Made by a program: the position numbers and the translations under genes. 64,000 bases of DNA. Origin: Cylindrotheca closterium (lineage: Eukaryota > Bacillariophyta > Bacillariophyceae > Bacillariales > Bacillariaceae). This document shows positions 29,870 through 40,372 of this stretch, piece after piece (position 1 is the stretch's first letter; the number at the start of each line of letters is the position of its first letter). The stretch lies in the NCBI GenBank assembly GCA_933822405.4, contig CAKOGP040001969.1, positions 62,001 through 126,000 on the forward strand. The letters run 5' to 3'. The notes under the pieces are model-generated. The model saw nothing but the letters and a program-made list of their open reading frames with translations, was not told the origin of the DNA and made no database searches.

Positions 29870-30146
29870 TACGGTAACGTCTGTACGTCCCATCACCATA
29901 TAAACATAGCTTATCGTGGATAGAAGCACAGGATATCGTTTGATGCTTCATGGCACAATTTTTTAAATATCATGGCATATTTCACTCCAAGAACACATCA
30001 AGGACACGCAAAGAGAGAAAAGAGGGAACGCCCCAGCCAGCTGGGGGGCATGCATTCTCTGGAGGAAACACGATGTGTCAGCTACTGTGAATCGTGGTGA
30101 TTGGACCATGGGGCATATCTTCGACGCCCAGCACTGCCTAGTACTA
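29870..30146. repeat. Dispersed repeat, copy 1
   Basis: About 275 bp that align collinearly with 47608-47876. Shared blocks in order are AACGTCTGTAC, ATAAACATA, TTATCGTGG, TAGAAG, GGATATCGT, ATATTTCACTCCAAGAAC, CCAGCCAGCT, CTCTGGAGGAA, CAGCTA and TGGGGCATAT. Divergence between blocks and indels suggests an old pair. No terminal inverted repeats or target-site duplications could be assigned. It may be a short mobile element, a non-coding RNA gene or a relict exon. Confidence 0.65.
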
Positions 30147-30154
30147 GGCTAGCT

Positions 30155-30179
30155 AGTACTACTCTATAGTAGTAGTACT
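30155..30179. repeat. Hairpin AGTACTACT / AGTAGTACT
   Basis: A near-perfect palindrome: arms AGTACTACT (30155-30163) and AGTAGTACT (30171-30179) with a 7-nt centre, immediately after copy 1 of the dispersed repeat. It could form a cruciform or mark an element end. Confidence 0.5.
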
Positions 30180-31089
30180 TCAAGAAGAAGTGTTACCTTC
30201 CCAAAAGAGGTGATCAGTCTTGCAAGGGGGTCTACATCGTGCATCCTCTAACTCTTGCCCCGACAATGAGACGAAATTGAAAATACTCCAACCATTTTGG
30301 TCAAGGAGGAGATGAAGTAACAATTCCCTGTCATATCTTGGGGGGAAGACCTTAAAAAGTTTAGTAGAAATGATTGTTATATTTTTCTATACTTCGTTGT
30401 TTGGATGTGAGGTACTAGTGCATGTGCCCTTCTCAATTAATTGACACGTAGTATTCCAATAGATACCAAAATGGCCGCCGACCCGATACTTAGGAGAGAA
30501 TATGTCTGGTTGATTCTAGGGGAAGAAGTGCCAAGAAAAAAAACATACAAATAAACGATTCACAGTCAACTAATATCTTATATTATACTGGGGTGTTATA
30601 TTATACTATGGAGACCTTCGGCTATGAAGTCATGCGTTCTAGGAGCGAAACTTGAACAACGGTATCGCCACTCCACCACATCCCTGCTTTTCGTCGTGAC
30701 AGAAGCCGCCACTAGTGTTCTGGGCTCAATCCAATTTTGGATTTAAACCAGAAGTTTTTTGTATCTCTGCTGGACCCAATGGTTCGCTGCAAAAGGCAAG
30801 GTTGCAAACAGACTGTCATCGGTTTGACAACGATATCGGCCATCTGGCAGTGATCTTCTCAGCAGAGAACACAGACATCCAAGCAAAACAACGACCGGTA
30901 TCAAATCAAAGCATCGATAGCCTCATGGACCAGCCATCACAGAACAGTGTTGATTGTTGAGTCACGGGATGAAGAAGTGTTGTCGAAACTGGAGATGAAG
31001 AAGGAATGCCATACAGCATGTTCTTCACAAAAGAGAGCCAAAATAATGCTCCTGACGGTCCTTTGTCTTCATCATGGCCATGATAATAT

Positions 31090-31380
31090 CAACAAGAACT
31101 CAACAGACGCCAACACAAAGAGGATCAAGTAGCAAGTTATCGTGTCCCCAATAATGTGGTGGAAATCAAAGCCCATTTCCGTCCACGGCTGATTGATATG
31201 TTTGGCAACAAAACAAGAGGATTTCAACCTTGCACAACGCCAGCAAAAGTGGGCAAATGTGCATGTGCTGGATGCGAAGCCGAGTCTTGTGCAAAAGAAG
31301 GACCTGGAGCGCACCGTTGCAAGTTTTGTTGCAAGTTTTGTGGTATCCCCGTCCATGCAGCGTGTTCCGTTGATAGATGA
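31090..31380 (+). pseudogene. Possible transposase C-terminal remnant with Cys/His knuckle
   Basis: A plus-strand open frame without ATG, bounded upstream by stops, reads ...FRPRLIDMFGNKTRGF then a Cys-rich end: CACAGCEAESC and HRCKFCCKFCGIPVHAAC. C-x-x-C pairs followed by H-x-x-C at the extreme C-terminus are typical of PiggyBac-like and related transposases. A 12-bp unit GTTGCAAGTTTT is tandemly duplicated inside the knuckle (about 31317-31340), doubling CKFC. The upstream transposase core is not recognisable, so this would be a relic. The family assignment is tentative. Confidence 0.35.
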
Positions 31381-31572
31381 TGGGTTGACAAAAGCGATGC
31401 CACCAACCCTTGCCTGGTACAGGTTTTGCAGTGAGCCATTATTGAGAAAATCCACAGCGAGGCCAGAGGTATTACATTTACATAAATATCTTGGTTTCTC
31501 GTGTCTCGTTTCGTTTCATTTGTTCGTTCCATCGATATTGATGTTTGATGTTTTCGTACATATTTGAATATA

Positions 31573-31780
31573 TACCGTGCGGTATCTGAAACCAGACCAG
31601 TATTCTGGTCTACGTTCAAATTAGTACGATTTCTACGTAACAAAATGAGTCCCAACTTGAATTCGCATCGTGTATTCGTAACCCGGAGTGCCGATATACT
31701 TTTCCGCAATACCATGCGGGAACTAAAATTTCACTAGTAATCGTATGGTAGATGATTTCCAGGTATTGCGGAAAAGTATA
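31573..31780. repeat. Cluster of inverted repeats, MITE-like
   Basis: A 20-bp perfect inverted repeat has ATATACTTTTCCGCAATACC at 31694-31713 and its complement at 31761-31780, with a 47-nt spacer. Just upstream are AGACCAG-TATT-CTGGTCT (31594-31611) and TACCG-TG-CGGTA (about 31574-31585). Such a concentration suggests a small foldback or MITE-like element. Confidence 0.5.
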
Positions 31781-32546
31781 TGATTTTGATATACGTTTCG
31801 TGCGGAAATGCGCGGTAATGATATATCCTTCAGTAAGTCTGTACCAGGTACTGTACTCTTGAAAACCTCCTTCTTTCCTCTCTTCCTTTCCCCCCTCCTC
31901 TTCTGCCCTCCCCCCCCCCCTGAGTCAATCGTATGAAAGCGCAAGGATTAGAATGCCGCTTCGCGTGCCACGTGAGATAGATTTGATGTATAAAATTTAT
32001 TGTAAGCGCTCTATGGCTTCAAAGTTCAAGTTCAAGTTCCCTAAAACTGCCGGTTATCTCCCAATCTACCGGAAAGTATTGCGAATCACACTGTGGTTGC
32101 CGGTTACTCCACGAAATGATCAGATTCGATCAGATGCAATACCGGTACCCTACTGTAGGCTATTACGGCAAGATGCTAGATGCGCCCTCTCTGGCCCCGC
32201 AGATTACGAGACCTATGACGATCTTTTAAACAAGGTACCAGTAGTCAGTATGATATATAATTACAGTATGACATACCGGTAGGATGTGAAAAGGTTGCGA
32301 TGTACAGTACCTTCCCCAACCGCAGTTCAAGCTATATCTTGGATTAAGAAAATATAAATTACTGTATTGTTTTTTCCCCATTTTCGCTCAGATTATAATC
32401 GAATACGTTTGATCCCACTTTTTATTTTGGCAATACCACATTGCCTTGTCTTTGATCTTTCAAATATGACTGTTTTGTAATAGGACAGCATGATTGTTCA
32501 CATAACATAATAGTTTACTTTTACTACTTTTGATGCTGTTGTCAAG

Positions 32547-33272
32547 CTAGGCAGCCGTAGCTGTGTTCATTCCTTTTCCGTGTAGCATGTTGCCCATCAG
32601 ATCGTGGATCTCCTCTGGACTGAACAGATCGAGTTTCACGACTTGACATTCATACACCAACCATTCCACGAATTGGATGTGAGATGAGGCAGTTTGAACC
32701 ATGCCTTTGGATAGCTCGATCTCTGCCAAATTGTTGGAGGCAATAATCGTAATCAACAAAGTCGTTGGATTGAGACAGGAAAGATTGCCATTCTGCAAGA
32801 GCCTTAGGCATGCCGAGTATAGCTGTTCGGCCTTGTCAATGCATCGGGAGCGGCCAGTGCTCAGTCCCTCTTGGTGATATAGTAGCGCGAGATTGTAGCA
32901 AGTAGCAGCGCAGTAGGTGCTAAGGCGGTTAGCCAGTGTTTCGCTAGTCATACTAGCAGAAGAAGTGGATTCAAGGATCAAGGCCTTTTGATAGACAAAG
33001 ACTCCCGATGGACCACTCTTGACAAATCGGACAGTTTTGGTGGTATGGTAATGATGATAGCGTTCATTCCCCATGTCTGTTGGCAGATGCATCGGATCAG
33101 TAGATGGAGACTGAAGATCATTATACTCGGGAGACACACCACTGAGGAGGTGCTGGGCAATCCGTAGAGACTTGCAAAACTCGTCAGCAGCTTGGTTCAC
33201 ATGATTGGATGCAGCATGTGCAACACCTTCATTGTTGCTTCTCATGCTTTCTTCCATTAGTTGCGATGTCAT
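32547..33272 (-). CDS. TPR-like helical protein, unknown function
   Basis: Single exon, 241 aa from the ATG at 33272 (the frame opens 21 codons upstream without ATG). The sequence has an N-terminal helix resembling a tetratricopeptide unit (AADEFCKSLRIAQHLL) and later YNLALLYHQEGLS with DKAEQLYSACLRLLQ, a fair match to a TPR helix pair (A..YNLA.LY...G...A...Y..AL..L). A further pair is NNLAEIELSKGMVQTASSH. No signal peptide or membrane helix. Similar small TPR-like proteins are numerous in diatoms. The role is unknown; TPRs generally mediate protein contacts. Confidence 0.65.
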   Translation of the reverse strand: MTSQLMEESMRSNNEGVAHAASNHVNQAADEFCKSLRIAQHLLSGVSPEYNDLQSPSTDPMHLPTDMGNERYHHYHTTKTVRFVKSGPSGVFVYQKALILESTSSASMTSETLANRLSTYCAATCYNLALLYHQEGLSTGRSRCIDKAEQLYSACLRLLQNGNLSCLNPTTLLITIIASNNLAEIELSKGMVQTASSHIQFVEWLVYECQVVKLDLFSPEEIHDLMGNMLHGKGMNTATAA

Positions 33273-34534
33273 GGTTTGTTTGTGGTGTTTGTTTTTGTTT
33301 TCACGTTGTGGATAAAATGAGTGCGCTGGTGTCAAACAAATTTGACCATGCGAGAGAAGCTTTATTCTTTCTGGGTTCTATTGGTTTGTCCGTATCGGGG
33401 CTTCGCATTTTCTTGTGAAGCACGAAAAGATAATTGTGTGATTACTTCGCATCGGTGTTTTTCGGTCCCGGCTCCGAGGAGGTCTGTCATCTACAAGGGT
33501 GTGTTCATACGATGTGTTCTTCCGTGGTGAAAAGAACACGTCAGAAAGTGCCAGACTTTAATATTTGTTTGACAGAAGTCATCTGGTTCAGGCTGTGACG
33601 CTTAAACCCTTAAATGGCTATGCGGCACTCAACAATGAAGGCAAGTGTTCTCGTACCTATCAATCACATTTCAAGGGTCAACATGCTGATTCTTTGGCTT
33701 CTGGTTTTGTTCTCATGCTATCCCCAGGTGCTAACTGACAATTTGATAGCACTCGATTCAATGAAACTGGACCTGGTGGCCGGTACCGGTACCGGTACCA
33801 TACCGGCGGTACTGGCGCTTCTTTACCTAGTCGACGAGGAATGAATCTTCTGGCGGGAGCCTACAGTACCGGAACAGTGAAGGTACTGCAGTGGTAGTAC
33901 TACTCGCACTGCTTTGCAATGTTCGTGCAGGACTTCTTGGAGCAAGGGGTAGCTAGCTTTACTATGGTTACCGATATCTTAATCTACTGCCTATCATCAT
34001 TGCAGTGCTTTGTTGTACAACAGCTTTGGTATGACAATGATAATACTTCATCACTATAATCATCCCACCTGCCTGGAGGGGCTGATCTTGCCTCTCGCCC
34101 TATCATATTCGAATATTGTTCCCTCCGGCACCTGGCACTGCCTCATGATGCCTCGCAACTCTGAATGAGAAGACCTGTTCAGTGGCAGTATTATTGGCTC
34201 CCTTCTCACGTGGGTAAATCTCTTCTTGGGGAATAACAGTACCCAGTACCAGGTACCGGTACCAGTACCAGTACCCTGTTGGATGGTGGGCAGCAGGAAT
34301 CATTTCTGGCTCTTCTCACGTGGGTTATCTTTTGGTCTCCATGACGGGATTATCACTGTTCGCATGACGGTTAAAATTTACCTGCCGCATCGATTCGAAA
34401 TACTGTTTAGCGAGGACGAGATGTAAAAATCATCGCAGGTAGATAGTGGAACTGAGAGGCGGATTTCATTGTCAATACTTCTTTCCTTTCCTTTCCTTCA
34501 GTAACTGTACTAAACAACCCCAATATTACCAGGA
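33273..34534. other. Spacer with GGTACC/CCGGTA arrays
   Basis: No gene supported. Two short arrays of overlapping KpnI-like palindromes occur: 33780-33813 (repeated GGTACC with CCGG between) and 34228-34276 (repeated GTACCAGTACC units). The CTCACGTGGGT motif occurs at 34205 and 34318. A pyrimidine run CTTTCCTTTCC lies near 34480-34498, just upstream of the SET gene. Confidence 0.4.
33780..33813. repeat. Tandem GGTACC palindrome array
   Basis: GGTACC repeats three times in phase (period 6) and continues as CATACCGGCGGTAC. A related array is at 34228-34276. Confidence 0.6.
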
Positions 34535-36655
34535 ATGAGAGAAATAAAACAATCAAGGCTTCACCGCCTTACTTTTTGCTTTATTTTGCTTGCACATGTG
34601 GATGCATCCAATGACAACGAACGTGATGATAACAGCAAGTGCGGACTCTATCTCGCTCCTTCTTCTATTCCCCATGCCGGCCTTGGTATGTACGCAGGGC
34701 ATCGAGAATACAAACATGGAGAACAAGTGACTGATGGAGATATCGTTATCCCAATCTTTGAAATGGAATGGCACAATCAATTGAAAGACTGGGAATACGA
34801 TCATTTCTTGTGGGATGAATACACATGGAACGGAGAAGTTTTCCCAGGCAGTGAAGAAGAACAAGAAGATGTTTCCCAACTTCAATTTGCCAGTCCTGGA
34901 GTTGGAGCAGCTGCCAACAGTTACCTGAGCTTGGTCAATATTAATGATGAATGGATTCAATTAGATTTGGGAACTGATGTCAAGAGTCCGGGAGCTGGAG
35001 CACAAACTCCGTATCATGGACGTTCATTTTCAGCCACTTCCGACATTCCAATGGGTGGAGAAATATGGGTCAGGTGAGTTTTGAGTTTTATAATCCCAAT
35101 GAATGTATCCCATGTGGTGCAATCACCATTTCGTGGACTGACTGATAAATTTCTGATTCTGAATGATTGATTATGATTGATTGATGTTCGCCCTACCAAA
35201 ACGTATGGATTATTACATCTTCGGTCTATAGCTATGGATCTAATTACTTTGCCAGTAGAGAGAGGGTATATGGTACGTATTTGAAAGATGGAACCATCTT
35301 GTTTGGGTTTCGGATTGCAACTTTTTATCTTACGTTCTGCATTTTTAACTTGTATAGGGTACATTCCATTGCCAGACTCCTATCCCCCCGCCGACAAGCT
35401 GCTGAAGCGATTTGAACGCATGCGTATTCGGACGGAAGCAGAGCTATCAGACCAATTGTCACCTGGCATTTGGGAAGACTTGCTGGATACTATCTTGGAC
35501 TATGGCAAGACTTGGAAGACTTCCCGAGTGTTGAATGCCCTGCCCGACTCTGCAGAGATTATTCCTGATGTCCTCATGGATGGTGGGACTGCCTACAGAG
35601 ACTTCAATAGAAGTACCCAGGAACTATCGTGGTTGGAGGAGAATGGCCAATGCATGGACAATATCAAAGTTTTGGAAGTTAGCCAAGAATCTCCAGATGC
35701 TGGACGCGGAGCAGCTGCATCCCGATTCATTCCCAAGGATGGACTTGTGGCTCCAGCACCTGTCATTCACGTCCCAGACTATGAAGTACTCGAAATGTTT
35801 CTCCCGGTGGATACGCCCCGTACCAAGGGTGGAGGCTTCAATGTCGTCCCAGATATGGAAGGGCCAGTAATGTATCAACTATTACTGAACTATTGCTTTG
35901 GACATGAGGAATCAACTTTACTCTTGTGTCCATATGGTCTACTAACTGCTCTTATCAATCATTCATCTGAGAATGCCAATACTCGAGTCGTCTGGAGTGA
36001 CGCAATGAGGCATAAGGAATGGCTGAACAATCCCATTGAACACTTTGGTGAGGAATACATTGCCGGGCTGCAGCTTGACTATGTGGCTCTGAGGGACATC
36101 GAAGAAGGTGAAGAAATCTTGATTGATTATGGCGAACCATGGGAAAAGGCTTGGGAAGAACACAAGGCAACCTTTGCTCCAAGGGAAAACTATGTACCTG
36201 CCTTTGAATTGAATAAACTACTGCCGGATTTGGAGTTTCGCACCGTCCGTGATCGACCCTACTTTCTAGATGGGGTACAGCTCCGATGTCGAACTTGGTA
36301 CGTCAACAAATTCCAAGCCGAAGAAGAGGAGGAGTTGGATGATTACCCGTGCCAAATCCTCAAAAAGCTAGGAAACGATCGATACCAAGTCCAAGTGGTG
36401 AATGATGAGTCAGATAACGTGATAAGTCGCTTCGCTGGGGAACGCATGCTCTGGGACGTTCCAGTTGATGCCTTTTTGTTTATAGATCTGCCATATGAAC
36501 GACTGCATCACTTTCAGTTTGATGCCTTTCGTCATGCCATGACAATGCCGGACGATATTTTCCCAGAAAAGTGGAAGAACATCAAGAAGGAAGAAAACGA
36601 CGAAGCGACTGCCTCTACTACAGAATCAGCAACTGCTTCCGATTCTGAACTATAA
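34535..36655 (+). CDS. Secreted double-SET-domain protein (tandem copy A)
   Basis: Three exons: 34535-35073, 35232-35272 (only 41 nt) and 35358-36655, introns 158 and 85 nt, phases 2 and 1, about 625 aa. An N-terminal hydrophobic stretch (LTFCFILLAHVDAS) looks like a signal peptide. Residues about 45-200 form a SET-like fold: GLGMYAG, SPGVGAAANSYL, and SDIPMGGEIWV followed after the microexon by YGSNYF. A second SET domain spans about 305-460, with AGRGAAASRFI, the LINHS motif at 392-396 and EEILIDYG at 445-452. The C-terminus ends in an acidic tail. SET proteins usually methylate lysines in nucleus or cytosol, so an endomembrane signal is unusual. The pair with the next gene shows identical intron positions. 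Confidence 0.8.
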
Positions 36656-36874
36656 ATAATCCTCATCAATATAGTTGCAAAGAGAGTTTCAATTTGCCAT
36701 GCCTACCTACAAGCTTAGTAGTCGTTGACGTATTTTTAATACTGTCTATGTAGTGGTCGACCTAGTCGAGAATTGCCAGCCATCCTCATATCATATATCG
36801 TCCGCCCGCATTTTTGGCACGATCATCATAATAATATATACCCATCTCATCCTCATCTCTCCAATGAAATTGAT

Positions 36875-39014
36875 ATGAAAGGAGCCTTGGTAATTTTCTC
36901 AATTGGAGTGTTGGCGTTATTACCAAATGTCACACTTTGTGCTTCGGTGAAGGAGAATGGCGACGATTCTTCCAGTGAGAAAGAAGACAACAGCAAATGC
37001 GGCCTTTTCCTAGCGCCATCGTCGATACCAAACAGCGGGCTGGGAATGTTTGCTGGGCATGGTGGGATATCGGAGAATGCGACGATCGGTGATGGTGATG
37101 TGATTATACCTTTCTTTGAGATGGAGTTTCATAATCAACTAAAGTCGAAAAAGCATCGAAATGATTTCCTTTGGGATGAATATGTGTGGGCATCCCACAC
37201 GTTTCCTGGTGCGGAACAGGAAACGGAAGACTTGGAAGATGCGGAGTTTGCTTGCCCGGGGATCGGTTCAGCTGCTAATAGCTACTTGGCTTTGAAGAAC
37301 GTTTTGGATCAAGGAGTGAGTTTGGGATTGGGTACTGATCCTGGCAGTCCAGGTGCCGGAGCTCATTCACCGTATCACAACCGATATTTTACTGCAACGG
37401 AAGACATACCCGAAGGTGGCGAGGTTTGGATGGAGTGAGTCGAGTCGTTCGTTCAGCTGCTAATTAGTTTCATGCAAGTTGAAGAGGATCTATTGTCTCA
37501 CCTGTCTAATGTCTGTAGCTATGGGCCGGCATACTTCAAGTCAAGGGTAAACGAGTATGGTAAGTTCTTGATTTTGTTTCTCTCTTCATGGTTGTTTCAT
37601 TCGGGGATCTAATGTCGCTATCAACTCATCAATAAATATTACAGGTTATATCCCACTCCCAGAATCTTACCCTGTCGCCGATGATCTTCTAATTGACTAT
37701 CAGGAAATGCGATTTGTCGACTGTAACAGTAGCGATATTTCCAATCAGACATGGGAGGAGCTGTACCAGACGATCCTCGACTTTGCGCCCATTTGGCGGA
37801 CGTCTCGGGTCCTCCACGCGCTCCCAACGAATGCTAGCAAAATTGAAGACATTTTGAATGATGGCGGCACAACCTATAGAGACTATGATGCTAGTCGACG
37901 AGATCTGGCTTGGCTGGACGAGCACGGTCAATGCATGGACAATATCAAAACGGGCATGATGAGCCAAGAGTCTCCGCATGCTGGCCGTGGGGCACTTGCC
38001 AATCGCTTCATTCCTGCTGGAGGCCTTGTGACCCCTGCACCATTGATACATATTGGAGACATGGACGAGCTGAAAATGTACCAGCGAACTACGATCAAAA
38101 AGGCTCGTTTCGAATCGAAAGTTGTCCCGGATATGAATGGTCCCACGACTTACCAACTAATACTGAACTACTGTTTTGGTCATATGGATTCGACACTCCT
38201 CCTATGTCCATATGGTCTCTTGACTGCGCTGATCAATCACTCTTCCAAAAATGCCAATACCAGAATCGTTTGGAGTGATGCCATGCGGCGGAAAGAATGG
38301 TTGGAAGAACCAATTGATGAATTCGCCGACGAATCGATTGCTGGCCTTCAATTTGATTTTGTGGCACTGAGAGATATCCAAGAGGATGAAGAAATCCTGA
38401 TTGACTATGGCGACGAATGGGAACAAGCGTGGCAAGAACACATGCAAAACCATCAACCTCGAGACGGCTACATACCAGCCTTTGAATTGAACCAGCGTTT
38501 GAATGAGATTGAGTTTCGTACATTGGACGAACGGCCATATTCTGATGATGGGATCCAACTGCGATGTCGAATCCAGCATGCCAGACAATGCTTTTCACCA
38601 AGAAGTGAACACTTGAAGAAAGATTCTATCGCCTGTGCAATCATTGAAAAGCTCGGTGAGAACAAGTACACAGTGAAAGTTCTCGAAGACGGTGTGGACG
38701 ACGATCTACAATTGGAGATGCCGGCAGATGCCTTCTTCTTTGTCGATTTGCCATATCAACGCCATCACTTTAGTTTTCAGGCTTTTCGACATGCCATGAT
38801 GATACCAGATGACATGTTCCCGGACGTGTGGAAGTCTCGCACGGGCGACGACAAAAGGGAGGCTGGATCTCAGGAGCAAGACGAAGAGGACAGCTCTGAT
38901 GACGGCGAAGATGAGGTCTTTGTGGACGAAGAGGAAGATGCGTCAGCTTTCAAGAGAAAGCCGAAAGGATGGAAGCATGATGATTCAGCCATAATAGAAC
39001 TGCCGGAAGCCTAA
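36875..39014 (+). CDS. Secreted double-SET-domain protein (tandem copy B)
   Basis: Three exons: 36875-37434, 37519-37559 (41 nt) and 37645-39014; introns of 84 and 85 nt; about 656 aa. The start at 36875 was chosen because it begins directly with a signal peptide (MKGALVIFSIGVLALLPNV); the frame extends upstream without a better ATG. The architecture equals copy A. First SET-like unit: GLGMFAGHG, CPGIGSAANSYL, EDIPEGGEVWM then YGPAYF. Second unit: AGRGALANRFI, LINHS, EEILIDYG. The C-terminal tail differs: a Glu/Asp run (EEDSSDDGEDEVFVDEEEDA) then a basic patch. Microexon length and all splice phases are conserved with copy A, proving tandem duplication. Exon 3 is well conserved and the tail diverged. 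Confidence 0.8.
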
Positions 39015-39080
39015 CAACAGGTTTGAATCCTTATAGAGATCTGCTTCCAATATGTTTTACTTTTTTGTCTTCGTTTACTT

Positions 39081-40058
39081 TCACTTATTATCATTATCTT
39101 CTTCTTCGTCTAGTACGCCGCACTTGGCAATTTTTACCAATCGGCTCGGTCTTCCATTTCTACTGCCGCACAGCTCAATGAGTTTGACGACGTCCCAGCC
39201 TTGTTCGACTACACCAAATACCACATGTCGGCCATTCAAATGTGGCGTTTTGGCTGTTGTTATGAAGAACTGACTACCATTGGTGTTCCTCCCCGCATTG
39301 GCCATACTCAAGAGTCCTGGCCCAGTATGCTTCAGGTGAAAATTCTCATCCGCAAACTTGTTCCCGTAGATCGAAAGTCCACCAGTTCCATTTCCAAAGG
39401 TAAAGTCTCCACCTGAAGCAAACGTTTGGTCATTATTAGTATCATGAGAAACAACCAATAATCGAATGTCACATTATAATACAATGTATCCTCAAAACAA
39501 ATTTCATGAATGCACACACACACCTTGAATCATAAAATCGGGTATAATCCGGTGAAAGACAGATCCCTCATAGGCCAACTTGGCACCTTTGGGGTGAGAG
39601 GTATCTCCACGGCACAGAACCTCAAAATTCTTGGCAGTCTTGGGAACCACTCCTCCATACAATCCCATAACAATACGGCCAGCCGCGTGACTATCGATTT
39701 CCACATCAAAGTAGACTCGAGTTGTAATTTCAGCTTGTGGTGGGACGGGTCCGTCTCCTGTATGTTCCGCTTGATCCAGTGATAATAGATCTCCAGCAGC
39801 AGCAGCATCATCATCCGTGCTGGAAATATAGGCAATTCCCTTCGTGGCAACAACGTAGGTTCCCACCATGGCCACGACGGTGCCAATTTGCCAGGGAAGA
39901 TTTGATGATCCACCGCCTGAAGACGAAGAAAAGGACCTGGATGCTTGGAACGTATTCTTGGACAGTATTAGACAAGAATGGCGTGATGATGATCGCGTCA
40001 TCAGGAGACCGGATGACAGGCCGGAAGATCGAATGGCTCTGATAGTAGTAGGTGTCAT
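39081..40058 (-). CDS. Membrane-anchored, probably mitochondrial cyclophilin
   Basis: Two exons on the minus strand, 40058-39524 and 39412-39081, intron 111 nt beginning with a GT-repeat (GTGTGTGTGTGC) and ending GCTTCAG, phase 1; 288 aa. The join gives [13 protein letters not shown], the classic cyclophilin strand. Catalytic residues are present: Arg170 in FHRIIPDFM, Phe175, Met176, Gln178, SMANAG, QFFIT and the late His in GRHVVFG. The usual Trp that contacts cyclosporin is replaced by His (AKTPHLNG). The first 45 residues are Arg/Ser-rich without acids, like a mitochondrial presequence. A transmembrane helix (57-79) follows, so the PPIase domain probably sits tethered to an inner membrane. 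It is divergent from the JmjC gene with 314 nt between ATGs. Confidence 0.88.
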
Positions 40059-40372
40059 GATGTAGAAATATTATGAATAATTGTGATGCGAAGTGATGAA
40101 GCGATAAATAGGAGAGGAATTGATAGCTGATTATGCCCGAATGATATGGTGACAATAGTATTGATAATATTCGCTACGGTGCGACTTATTATATTCTATT
40201 ATTGTCAGCATCATCATCGTCTCGTGTTGATGATGTGTTATTGAGTCGGAGAAATCAAATTAGTTTAAAAGTACACAGGCAAAGTATGCGCGCATTTATG
40301 CGCACACGAGAAATATTATGAGAGTATATTTTTGAAGTCGATGTATTACATTATCATCTTACCTCCGCTGCT
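40059..40372. promoter_or_regulatory. Shared upstream region of cyclophilin and JmjC genes
   Basis: The 314 nt between divergent start codons must hold both core promoters. It is AT-rich with TATTATATTCTATTATTG near 40189 and GCGCGCATTTATGCGCAC (40289-40306), an imperfect palindrome about 70 nt from the JmjC ATG. Confidence 0.4.

Larger units (their letters stand above)
29087..32546. other. Gene-poor, repeat- and hairpin-rich region
   Basis: About 3.4 kb without a supported intact gene. It contains a TCTG-rich microsatellite (about 29600-29648), repeated TACCGGTA/GGTACC motifs (29320, 29522, 29762, 32140, 32275) and one copy of a dispersed repeat (29870-30146) with a hairpin at its end. It also holds a possible transposase remnant (31090-31380), a cluster of inverted repeats (31570-31790) and a poly-C tract near 31908-31920. 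Confidence 0.45.
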
